From the NCBI GenBank assembly GCA_015067025.1, contig SVNC01000006.1, positions 62,001 to 126,000 on the forward strand: DNA of 64,000 bases, given 5' to 3'. The stretch is from Oscillospiraceae bacterium. Lineage in GTDB: Bacteria; Bacillota; Clostridia; Oscillospirales; Ruminococcaceae. Below, one piece after another: positions 44,698 through 51,449 of the stretch. Position 1 is the stretch's first letter; each line of letters starts with the position of its first letter. The notes beneath the pieces were generated by a model. The model was not told the origin of the DNA, made no database searches, and saw only the letters and a program-made list of their open reading frames with translations. Position numbers and translations under genes: made by a program.

Positions 44698-45567
44698 ATG
44701 GCAAAGGTAACAAAAGCAGTTATTCTTGCGGCAGGTTACGGCACACGCGTTCTTCCCGCAAGTAAGGCAATTCCTAAGGAAATGCTCAACATAGTAGACA
44801 AGCCTGCTATTCAGTATAGTGTTGAAGAAGCACTTAAGTCAGGCATTACAGATATACTCATCGTATTATCAAGAGGCAAGCAGGATATCGAAGACCATTT
44901 CGACCGCAAGCCCGACCTTGAATTACAGCTTAAGAACAGCGGTAAGGAAGAGGCTTATCAGGTTGTATGCGAAATCGCAGAAATGGGTAAGAGAATAACC
45001 TACATCCGTCAGCAGACACAGAACGGTACAGGCGGTGCTGTTATGTATGCAAAGCAGTTTGTAGGTGACGATCCTTTCGTTGTAATGTACGGTGACGACG
45101 TTATCATCGGTGAAGATCCCTGTACAGCTCAGTGTTGCCGTGCTTATGAAAAATACGGCAAGGCTGTAGTATGTATGAAGGAAGTACCCTTTGAAATGGT
45201 ACTGAAGTACTGCACACTTGACGTAAAGCACGCAGAGGGCAACGACTACTATCTCACGAATATGATAGAAAAGCCCAAGCCTGAAGAAGTTATCACTAAC
45301 TTTGCAATTCTTGGCAGATGCGTACTGCCTGCAAAGATTTTTGATATCCTTGAAACGCTTCCTACAGGTGCAGGCGGAGAATATCAGCTTACAGATGCTA
45401 TGAAGCAACTCGCAACCACAGAAGGTATGATAGGCGTAGACTTTACAGGCACACGATATGATATGGGTAACAAGCTTGGTATTATGAAGGCTTGTGTAGA
45501 AGTTGCGTTAAAGCACCCCGAGATCGGCGAAGGCTTCAGAGAATATTTAAAGACGTTAGAAATATAA
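44698..45567 (+). CDS. galU: UTP-glucose-1-phosphate uridylyltransferase (289 aa)
   Basis: It makes UDP-glucose for wall, capsule and glycolipid synthesis. The nucleotide-binding AVILAAGYGTRVLPASKAIPKEML-type opening (residues 8-30), the VDKPAIQYSVEEAL segment, YIRQQTQNGTGGAVMYAK, the VMYGDDVIIGEDPC metal site and the GGEYQLTDAM motif are all present. Length is normal for bacterial GalU. It follows the SCP2-like gene closely and may share its promoter. Confidence 0.96.
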   Translation: MAKVTKAVILAAGYGTRVLPASKAIPKEMLNIVDKPAIQYSVEEALKSGITDILIVLSRGKQDIEDHFDRKPDLELQLKNSGKEEAYQVVCEIAEMGKRITYIRQQTQNGTGGAVMYAKQFVGDDPFVVMYGDDVIIGEDPCTAQCCRAYEKYGKAVVCMKEVPFEMVLKYCTLDVKHAEGNDYYLTNMIEKPKPEEVITNFAILGRCVLPAKIFDILETLPTGAGGEYQLTDAMKQLATTEGMIGVDFTGTRYDMGNKLGIMKACVEVALKHPEIGEGFREYLKTLEI

Positions 45568-45605
45568 ACTACAAAAATAAAAGGTAAATCAGGAGGGTTC
45601 AGTTA

Positions 45606-46892
45606 ATGGAAGAGATAAAGAAGTCTATGGGCGAGAATATGCCGTGGATCATATTCAATCTTTGCCAGAATAAATTTGCTGTGTGCAGCGATATGGTGTC
45701 AGGAATGACCGAGCTGCCCTCCGAGATCGTACCTGTTCCTACCAAAAACAAGGCACTTGTCGGAGTAGGTGTAATAAGAGGTCAGATAGTACCCCTTATT
45801 AATCTCAGAGAATTTTTCGGAATGAGATCTCTCGACGATGAATATGAGGAATTCAAAGAAATGCTCGAACAGCGTAAGCAGGAGCATATAAACTGGGCAA
45901 GCGAGCTTAAAAGATGTCTTGAAACAGGAGAAAAGTTTACTCTTGCAACCGATCCTCACCAGTGCAAATTCGGTAAATGGATTGATGCTTACAGCAGTAA
46001 CAGAAACGATTTAAACGCTCACGTTGCACATATTTCAAAGCCTCACAGCAAGCTTCATAAAATAGCAGAGGAAATATTCAGAGACGATATTTCCGATGCG
46101 GACAAAGAAGAACTTCTTTACGAAGCAGATATATTCTATCTGCCTAAAATTCTTTCTCTTATTGACGAAGCCAAGGAGCTTTTCAAGAGCAATTTCAGAG
46201 GTATCGTTCTTCTTGTTCAGCCCGATGGCAGTGACAAAACGATAGGTCTTATCTGTGATGAAGTTTACTCTGTAGAAGAAGCGGATATCGTATTCCAGGG
46301 TAGCGTACTTAGAAGAATATATTCTTCTCCCTATATATGCGGTATAGCTCATACTGAAAGAGTAGAGGGCGAAATCGTAATGTTAGATGCCGCAAAGATG
46401 ATGAATCTTTATCCTGACATCAAGTTTGAGTTTTCTGAAGAAAAGAAACAGGAAGAGCTTGAAGCGGCAACAGACTCCATTAAGGAAGCTATTGCAGAAG
46501 CATTTGCAACAGGTGAAGATTTTGACAATGTTACCACAGAGGTATCTGAAACTGTTACAGAAGATGGCGAAGAGGCTGTAAAGGTTGAAATCACACAGTC
46601 TACTACCGAAGCTGTTGCGGACGGTAAGAGCGTTAATCCTTGTGAAATCGTAGCCGATGCAGAAAAGATCGCCGATGAAATAGCTGAAAAATCCGATACT
46701 GAAGTAAAAGAAGTCGAAGTTACCGTAGAAATGGCGAAGCCTGATGCAGACTGTGAAGAAGTAAAGACAGAGGTTGCCGAAGCAGTAGCAGAAGTAGCCG
46801 AAGAAGCACCTGCTAAGGAAATAAAGGCGGCAGAAAAGCTTAAAGCAACCAGAAATCAGAAGACTTCTAAAAGAGGCAAAAAGAAAAAATAA
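45606..46892 (+). CDS. CheW-like protein with inserted CZB zinc-binding domain (428 aa)
   Basis: Residues 12-75 are the first half of a CheW domain (WIIFNLCQNKFAV, VGVIRGQIVPLINLREFFG). Residues 85-190 form a CZB domain inserted into it, with expected zinc ligands H94 (QEHINWA), C120 (HQCKFGKW), H147 and H151 (KPHSKLHKI). CheW then resumes (FRGIVLLVQPDGSDKTIGLI, VEGEIVMLDAAKM) to about residue 275. The last 150 residues are an acidic low-complexity tail ending in a Lys-rich patch. CZB domains sense zinc or oxidants such as HOCl. No chemoreceptor, CheA or flagellar gene is present here. Confidence 0.85.
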   Translation: MEEIKKSMGENMPWIIFNLCQNKFAVCSDMVSGMTELPSEIVPVPTKNKALVGVGVIRGQIVPLINLREFFGMRSLDDEYEEFKEMLEQRKQEHINWASELKRCLETGEKFTLATDPHQCKFGKWIDAYSSNRNDLNAHVAHISKPHSKLHKIAEEIFRDDISDADKEELLYEADIFYLPKILSLIDEAKELFKSNFRGIVLLVQPDGSDKTIGLICDEVYSVEEADIVFQGSVLRRIYSSPYICGIAHTERVEGEIVMLDAAKMMNLYPDIKFEFSEEKKQEELEAATDSIKEAIAEAFATGEDFDNVTTEVSETVTEDGEEAVKVEITQSTTEAVADGKSVNPCEIVADAEKIADEIAEKSDTEVKEVEVTVEMAKPDADCEEVKTEVAEAVAEVAEEAPAKEIKAAEKLKATRNQKTSKRGKKKK

Positions 46893-46901
46893 TCCAAACT
46901 C

Positions 46902-46925
46902 AAAGCCCCGATTTTTCGGGGCTTT
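46902..46925 (+). terminator. Terminator after the CheW-CZB gene
   Basis: AAAGCCCCG and CGGGGCTTT pair around ATTTTT, followed by ATTATAAG. Confidence 0.82.
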
Positions 46926-46953
46926 ATTATAAGTTATGAAGGTGTGAATTAAA

Positions 46954-47364
46954 ATGTCCGAAGAAAGATTACCCACAATAGAAGAAGTAAGAGAATTTTT
47001 TAAAAATGACCGTTTTGCAACAGAAAACGGTGCAGTAATTGATGAGATAGGCGATAATTATTCTGTATGCTCTATAGAGCTTACTGAAAAACATCTTAAT
47101 GCGATGAATTCTCTTATGGGTGCAGTACCCTTTACTTTATCCGATTTTGCCTTTGCGGTAGCGGCAAACTGGAAAAAACCCTCTACAGTTTCTATAACCT
47201 CAAATATCTCCTTTATGGGTACTCCAAAGGGTAAGAAGATAATCGCAACTGCAAGCTGTGTAAAGGACGGACGCTCCACCTGTACATATCTTGTCACAAT
47301 AAAGGACGAGCTTGATACGCTTATCACCCAGACCACGATAACAGGATATAAGCTTACTAAATAA
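46954..47364 (+). CDS. Hotdog-fold thioesterase, PaaI-like (136 aa)
   Basis: A small acyl-CoA thioesterase-type protein. The hotdog helix carries NAMNSLMGAVPFTLSDFAFAVAAN, where the usual His/Asn-x-x-Gly-x-x-x-(G/A) pattern is recognisable, with the catalytic acid expected in TLSDFAFA. Paired strands SITSNISFMGTPKGKKIIATASCVKDGRST follow. Substrate cannot be told. Start ATG after GAAGGTGTG is weak but gives family length. It sits just upstream of the MFS leader region and could be co-transcribed with it. Confidence 0.82.
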   Translation: MSEERLPTIEEVREFFKNDRFATENGAVIDEIGDNYSVCSIELTEKHLNAMNSLMGAVPFTLSDFAFAVAANWKKPSTVSITSNISFMGTPKGKKIIATASCVKDGRSTCTYLVTIKDELDTLITQTTITGYKLTK

Positions 47365-47384
47365 ATATCAAAAGGAGTGATATT

Positions 47385-47429
47385 ATGAAAATTATAAGAT
47401 GCAGTGTATCTGCTCTATGCAAGGACTGA
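47385..47429 (+). CDS. Leader peptide of 14 residues upstream of the MFS gene
   Basis: ATG at 47385 has an ideal AAAGGAG 8 bases upstream and encodes MKIIRCSVSALCKD before a stop. Its coding end overlaps the 5' arms of two competing hairpins. The arrangement of short peptide, alternative RNA structures and efflux gene is that of ribosome-mediated attenuators controlling antibiotic resistance genes. Stalling on this peptide would change which hairpin forms. Confidence 0.6.
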   Translation: MKIIRCSVSALCKD

Positions 47430-47479
47430 CAGTTGCATAGAGTATAAGCGTCAGACCTTGCTTATGAAAGAATTTTTTT
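47413..47479 (+). promoter_or_regulatory. Attenuator-like competing hairpins before the MFS gene
   Basis: Structure A pairs CTCTATGCAA (47413-47422) with TTGCATAGAG (47433-47442). Structure B pairs GCAAGGACTGAC (47419-47430) with GTCAGACCTTGC (47450-47461), with one A-A mismatch. They cannot coexist. A third, ATAAGC/GCTTAT (47444-47465), is free only when B is not formed, and is followed after a few bases by AATTTTTTTATT, a terminator-like end. Confidence 0.65.
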
Positions 47480-47497
47480 ATTAAAGGAGCAAGGTAT

Positions 47498-48769
47498 ATG
47501 AAAATTTTAAAAGAACTTAAATCATTTATAATTTTATGGCTTACACAGTCATTTTCAGCACTTGGCAGTGCGATGACCAACTTCGCACTGGTTATATGGC
47601 TTTATAACCGCACAGGCTCTGCAACACAGACGGCACTTCTTACCGTCTGCTCATATGCGCCCTATGTAGTTATGAGTATCTTTGCGGGAGCAATAAGCGA
47701 CAAATGGAATAAGAAGGCCGTTATGCTTACCTGCGACAGTATAGCGGCAATCTGCACTATATCGGTATTTCTGCTTATAAAGACCGATATGCTTGAGATA
47801 TGGCATTTATATATTCTGAATGCTGTAAACGGGATTATGAATACTGTGCAATCTCCTGCGTCCGATGTTGCTACAACGCTTTTAATACCCAAAAAGCATT
47901 ATCAGAAGGCAAGCGGAATGAGAAGCTTTTCAAATTCTCTTGTATCAATACTTACCCCTATATTTGCAACAGCTCTTGTTTCTCTTGCAGGAATTGAAAC
48001 GGTCATCTTTTTTGATCTGCTGACCTTTGCTATAGCCTTTATTATCCTTTTATTCTTTATAAGAGTATCAGAGGTGGAAGGCAAGGAGGACAAAAAAGAG
48101 CCGATATGGAAAGCGGCAAAAAGCGGTATTTCATACCTTAAAGGGAACAAAGGAATACTCTGGATGATTCTTTTCCTGTCCGCAATTAATCTTATTTCAT
48201 CCTTTTATAATGCGGCATTGCCTGCAATGGTGCTTTCAAAAAGTGACGAAACCTCTCTCGGTATGGTTACGGCAACAGTCGGTATAGCTACCCTTGTGGG
48301 AAGTGTGATTGCCACTCTCTATCCAAAACCGAAAAGTCGTATAAAGGTGTTTTGTAATTGTCTGTTTATCTCAATGAGCACAGAAAATTTTCTGCTGGCA
48401 CTTGGCAGCAATACATTTGTATGGTGTCTTGCGGCGGTACTCGGCTGGCTTTTTATACCGCTGATGAGTGCAAATTATGATGTGCTGTTTAAAACAAACG
48501 TACCTGTAGAAATGCAGGGACGAGTTTACAGTGTCAGAAACACTCTGCAATTTTTCACAATACCTCTTGGATATTTCTTAGGCGGCTTTCTTGTGGATAA
48601 CGTTTTCGAGCCTTTTATGGCAGACCTTGATAAAGGTAGTCTGCTTGTTGCAGTATTTGGAGAAGGCAAAGGCTCGGGTGCGGCGTTATTATTTTTTATA
48701 ATGGGAATTGCAGGCGTTTTAGTTTGTCTTATCTTCCGCAGAATAAAAGCACTATACACATTAGAATGA
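47498..48769 (+). CDS. MFS exporter of the macrolide/drug-efflux type (423 aa)
   Basis: Twelve membrane segments typical of MFS. The start (FIILWLTQSFSALGSAMTNFALVIWLYNRTGSAT) and the loop GAISDKWNKKAVMLTCDS between helices 2 and 3 fit the MFS_3 group that includes Mef-type macrolide exporters and other drug pumps. A later segment, NYDVLFKTNVPVEMQGRVYSVRNTL, is also common in that group. AAAGGAG sits 8 bases before the ATG. The leader peptide and alternating hairpins upstream point to induction by a ribosome-targeting compound. Actual substrate is unknown. Confidence 0.85.
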   Translation: MKILKELKSFIILWLTQSFSALGSAMTNFALVIWLYNRTGSATQTALLTVCSYAPYVVMSIFAGAISDKWNKKAVMLTCDSIAAICTISVFLLIKTDMLEIWHLYILNAVNGIMNTVQSPASDVATTLLIPKKHYQKASGMRSFSNSLVSILTPIFATALVSLAGIETVIFFDLLTFAIAFIILLFFIRVSEVEGKEDKKEPIWKAAKSGISYLKGNKGILWMILFLSAINLISSFYNAALPAMVLSKSDETSLGMVTATVGIATLVGSVIATLYPKPKSRIKVFCNCLFISMSTENFLLALGSNTFVWCLAAVLGWLFIPLMSANYDVLFKTNVPVEMQGRVYSVRNTLQFFTIPLGYFLGGFLVDNVFEPFMADLDKGSLLVAVFGEGKGSGAALLFFIMGIAGVLVCLIFRRIKALYTLE

Positions 48770-48782
48770 TCATGATATAAAA

Positions 48783-48815
48783 AGCGACCTATGACGGTTT
48801 TTGTCATAGGTCGCT
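48783..48815. terminator. Bidirectional terminator after the MFS gene
   Basis: A 13-bp perfect stem AGCGACCTATGAC/GTCATAGGTCGCT with loop GGTTTTT; the convergent deaminase gene ends 6 bases away. Confidence 0.88.
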
Positions 48816-48820
48816 GTGTT

Positions 48821-49279
48821 TTAATAAAGTTGCTTGTTTTCCATATCTGAATACGTTTTAAAAAGCTTCAGACACTCGCTTCTTTCAAATTCGCTGTAGA
48901 TAATGCCCATGTCGTCTGAGTGGAGCATTTTGTAGAAAACCTCATCCCGAAAGCCGATGCTTTCAGTATCCTTTGTGTTACATCCATAGTATACAGCTTT
49001 TATACCTGCCCAGAGAATTGCACCCATACACATAGGACAAGGCTCTGCGGTGGTATATATGTCACAGCCTGATAAATCGTGAGTCTGAAGTGTTTTACAG
49101 GCGTCTGTTATCGCCATTATCTCACCGTGTAGGGTGGGGTTTTTCCCACTTATGACACAGTTGTGACCCTTGCCTACGATCACGCCATTCTTGACAATGA
49201 CCGCACCAAACGGTCCGCCGTCGCCGCTATTTATACCCTTGTAGGCTTCGTCCAGAGCCACCTTCATAAATTCATTCAT
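48821..49279 (-). CDS. Nucleoside/guanine deaminase, GuaD-like (152 aa)
   Basis: A zinc-dependent cytidine-deaminase-fold enzyme. Ligands and catalytic residues: H51 and E53 in TLHGEIMAI, C81 and C84 in EPCPMCMGAI. The GDGGPFGAVIVKNG opening, the absence of the features of tRNA-adenosine deaminase, and the C-terminal FRDEVFYKML/CLKLFKTYSDMENKQLY part with the domain-swap-like tail are closest to B. subtilis guanine deaminase (156 aa). Purine salvage is likely. The start overlaps the cellulase stop by 4 nt, so it is expressed with that gene. Confidence 0.86.
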   Translation of the reverse strand: MNEFMKVALDEAYKGINSGDGGPFGAVIVKNGVIVGKGHNCVISGKNPTLHGEIMAITDACKTLQTHDLSGCDIYTTAEPCPMCMGAILWAGIKAVYYGCNTKDTESIGFRDEVFYKMLHSDDMGIIYSEFERSECLKLFKTYSDMENKQLY

Positions 49280-50985
49280 TGAATTTCACCTCTGAACCAT
49301 TTTCTGATCCACGAGCCGCTGGGATTCATATCACTTTCTGTCCAGTTGCCGTTTGCTGAAGCTGACTGCTTGAAGGCAGAAGAGCTTTCGTTCTTGTTTG
49401 CCAAATTCCAGTTGCAATAGCTTACACCGAGACTGTCAAGAAGATCAAGCCACTGCTTTGTCTGATTGAAGTCGTTTGCACCGTTGCCTGATGCGTCACA
49501 ACAACCGAATTCTGAAACGAATACGGGCAGACCGTTGTTTACGCAGTTCTGTACTCTCTGTCTTAACCAGTCGGTATGCGTTGCCGCATAGAAGTGCAGA
49601 GCATACATTACGTTATCAAACTTAAGAGGATTTGCCATAGCCTTATCTATATCCTGGCTCCAGGTGGGAGTACCAACGATTACTATAGAATCAGGGTCGT
49701 TCTTTCTTATAACGGGGATCACGTCTTCAGCATAGGGCTTGATGTCGTTGTCCCACTGAGAATAGCCGTTAGGTTCATTGCAGATTTCGTAAATGATGTT
49801 GGGGTAATCAGCATACTGCTTTGAAATTTCATCAAAGAAACGGATAGCGTCAGCCTTTCTTACGCTGGGTGACTGGTCTGCGAGGATATGCCAGTCAACT
49901 ATAACGTACATATCAAGCTTAATACAGATGTCGATACCCTTCTTTACGAGAGCCTCGTGAGTTGCCATTGCAGAACCTGTATAACCCTCGCTTGCACCTG
50001 TGTACATTGCAAGTCTTACAACGTTTGTGTTCCAGTCGTCACGGAGAGTTTTGAATGCGCTTTCGTTTACAAAGGCAGGGAACCAGCCTATGCCGTGAGT
50101 ACTCATTCCTTTAAGCTGATATGCGTTGCCGTTTTTATCAACTATCTGTGTGCCCTTTACGGATAACTGGCCGTGTACTGATACAGGTGTTGAACCATCG
50201 GGATCGGCAGGGGCAGGGGGCAGCGTTTCTACAGGCTTTGTAGATACAGGCTTGTCATTGTTATTGTTGTCGTTGTTATTATCGTTTGACGGACCGTCAA
50301 CGCTGGGTGTTGCACTGCCGTTGAATTTTATGTATGAGGGAGTAAATTCCTTGGGTGAGCTGTAGTTAAAGCCAAAGGAGATTTCGCCACCGTTTGCGAT
50401 AGTACCGTTATAGCTTTCATTTGTAACGGTAAGAGTTGAGCCGTTTACCTTGTACTTTGCATTCCAGCCGGAGATTATCTCAAAGCCGTTAGGAACTGTT
50501 ACGGTAGCAGTCCAGCTTTCAACCTGCTTACCTGTATTGTTGGTTATTACAACGTCATAACCGCCGCAGTATTTACCGCCGTCCTGCCAGGTACTGCTTA
50601 AATTCCACTGAGCAGTATAGTCGCTGTTCTGAGTGGGCTTATCGTCAGGCTTTTCTGTTTCGGGTTTGCTGGTTTCAGGCTTTTCAGATTGCTCAGTTTC
50701 GGGCTTTTTTGTTTCTTCTTTACTTTCAGTTGTTTCTGAGCTTTCATCCTTGCTGTCGGTTTCGGGAGAAGAAGAGCTTTCATCCTTGCTTTCTGTTTTA
50801 TCAGCTTCAGAAGAATTTTCAGAACTTTCCTGATTTTCAGAATTTTCTGAGTTTTCTGTACTGCTTTCTGATGAGCTTATATTACTGCCGGTATCCGGCA
50901 TACTCACTTCAGGAGCACAGGAGCATCCTGCAAAAAGCATAGAGCAGGCGAGGATGAGTGCAGTTATACGGATTTTTTTCTTCAT
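49276..50985 (-). CDS. Cellulase lipoprotein: CBM2-like module and GH5 endoglucanase (569 aa)
   Basis: A lipobox (FAG-C21) ends the signal peptide. Residues 30-122 are a Ser/Glu/Lys linker. Residues 125-232 are a CBM2-type cellulose-binding module with surface tryptophans (SSTWQDGG, VESWTATVTV, ISGWNAKY). A second Asn/Pro linker precedes the GH5 domain (about 270-565), with acid/base E404 in YEICNEPNG, nucleophile E492 in VFVSEFG, and HFYAATHTDW between. It would cut beta-1,4-glucan while held at the cell surface. It has its own consensus promoter. Confidence 0.93.
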   Translation of the reverse strand: MKKKIRITALILACSMLFAGCSCAPEVSMPDTGSNISSSESSTENSENSENQESSENSSEADKTESKDESSSSPETDSKDESSETTESKEETKKPETEQSEKPETSKPETEKPDDKPTQNSDYTAQWNLSSTWQDGGKYCGGYDVVITNNTGKQVESWTATVTVPNGFEIISGWNAKYKVNGSTLTVTNESYNGTIANGGEISFGFNYSSPKEFTPSYIKFNGSATPSVDGPSNDNNNDNNNNDKPVSTKPVETLPPAPADPDGSTPVSVHGQLSVKGTQIVDKNGNAYQLKGMSTHGIGWFPAFVNESAFKTLRDDWNTNVVRLAMYTGASEGYTGSAMATHEALVKKGIDICIKLDMYVIVDWHILADQSPSVRKADAIRFFDEISKQYADYPNIIYEICNEPNGYSQWDNDIKPYAEDVIPVIRKNDPDSIVIVGTPTWSQDIDKAMANPLKFDNVMYALHFYAATHTDWLRQRVQNCVNNGLPVFVSEFGCCDASGNGANDFNQTKQWLDLLDSLGVSYCNWNLANKNESSSAFKQSASANGNWTESDMNPSGSWIRKWFRGEIQ

Positions 50986-51029
50986 AGTCTTTCCTTTCCT
51001 ATGTAAATAAAAGAATTTTCATACATTAT

Positions 51030-51058
51030 ATAATATACCCATAAACAGAATTTGTCAA
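51030..51058 (-). promoter_or_regulatory. Promoter of the cellulase-deaminase unit
   Basis: Minus strand TTGACA (51058-51053), 17 bases, TATTAT (51035-51030), 45 bases before the start codon. Confidence 0.82.
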
Positions 51059-51077
51059 GGAAAATTAAGGTTTTCTA

Positions 51078-51106
51078 TTGCATATCGGGACGAATTAGGC
51101 TATAAT
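51078..51106 (+). promoter_or_regulatory. Promoter of the FakA-domain gene
   Basis: TTGCAT (51078-51083), 17 bases, TATAAT (51101-51106), 47 bases before the start codon. Confidence 0.78.
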
Positions 51107-51152
51107 TAGATAAAGGCTTTACGCCAAAATAATAAAAGGATGGAAAAAGAAA

Positions 51153-51404
51153 ATGACAGAATTCAGATATGACACTCAGCTTTTAATTGAGGGCGAAGGA
51201 CTTGACGAAGACGAGATCTATGATTATTTCGTAGAGAACTTCAAGGGCGACAGCCTCCTCGCAGTAGGTGATGAAGATCTTATCAAGATCCATTACCACA
51301 CAAACGAACCCTGGAAGGTGCTTGAATACTGTGCATCTCTTGGCGAGATCTTTGATATCGTTGTTGAAGATATGGACAGACAGTCAAGAGGTCTTAAGGG
51401 CTGA
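51153..51404 (+). CDS. Stand-alone FakA/YloV-like middle domain (83 aa)
   Basis: The whole protein matches a piece of the DAK/FakA fatty-acid kinase family: FRYDTQLLIEGEGLDEDEIYDYF, GDSLLAVGDEDLIKIHYHTNEP and WKVLEYCASLGEIFDIVVEDM. In FakA this segment lies between the nucleotide-binding DAK2 domain and the C-terminal domain that binds FakB. Here there is a full promoter, good start (AAAGGATGG) and a terminator straight after, so it is a designed short gene rather than a truncated end. It may act as a trans partner or regulator. Function unknown. Confidence 0.8.
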   Translation: MTEFRYDTQLLIEGEGLDEDEIYDYFVENFKGDSLLAVGDEDLIKIHYHTNEPWKVLEYCASLGEIFDIVVEDMDRQSRGLKG

Positions 51405-51419
51405 TAAAAAACAAAGACA

Positions 51420-51443
51420 AAGCGGAGCTGAAAAGCTCCGCTT
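51420..51443. terminator. Bidirectional terminator between FakA-domain gene and metH
   Basis: A 10-bp perfect stem AAGCGGAGCT/AGCTCCGCTT with GAAA loop, then AAAATTTTA. Confidence 0.85.
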
Positions 51444-51449
51444 AAAATT

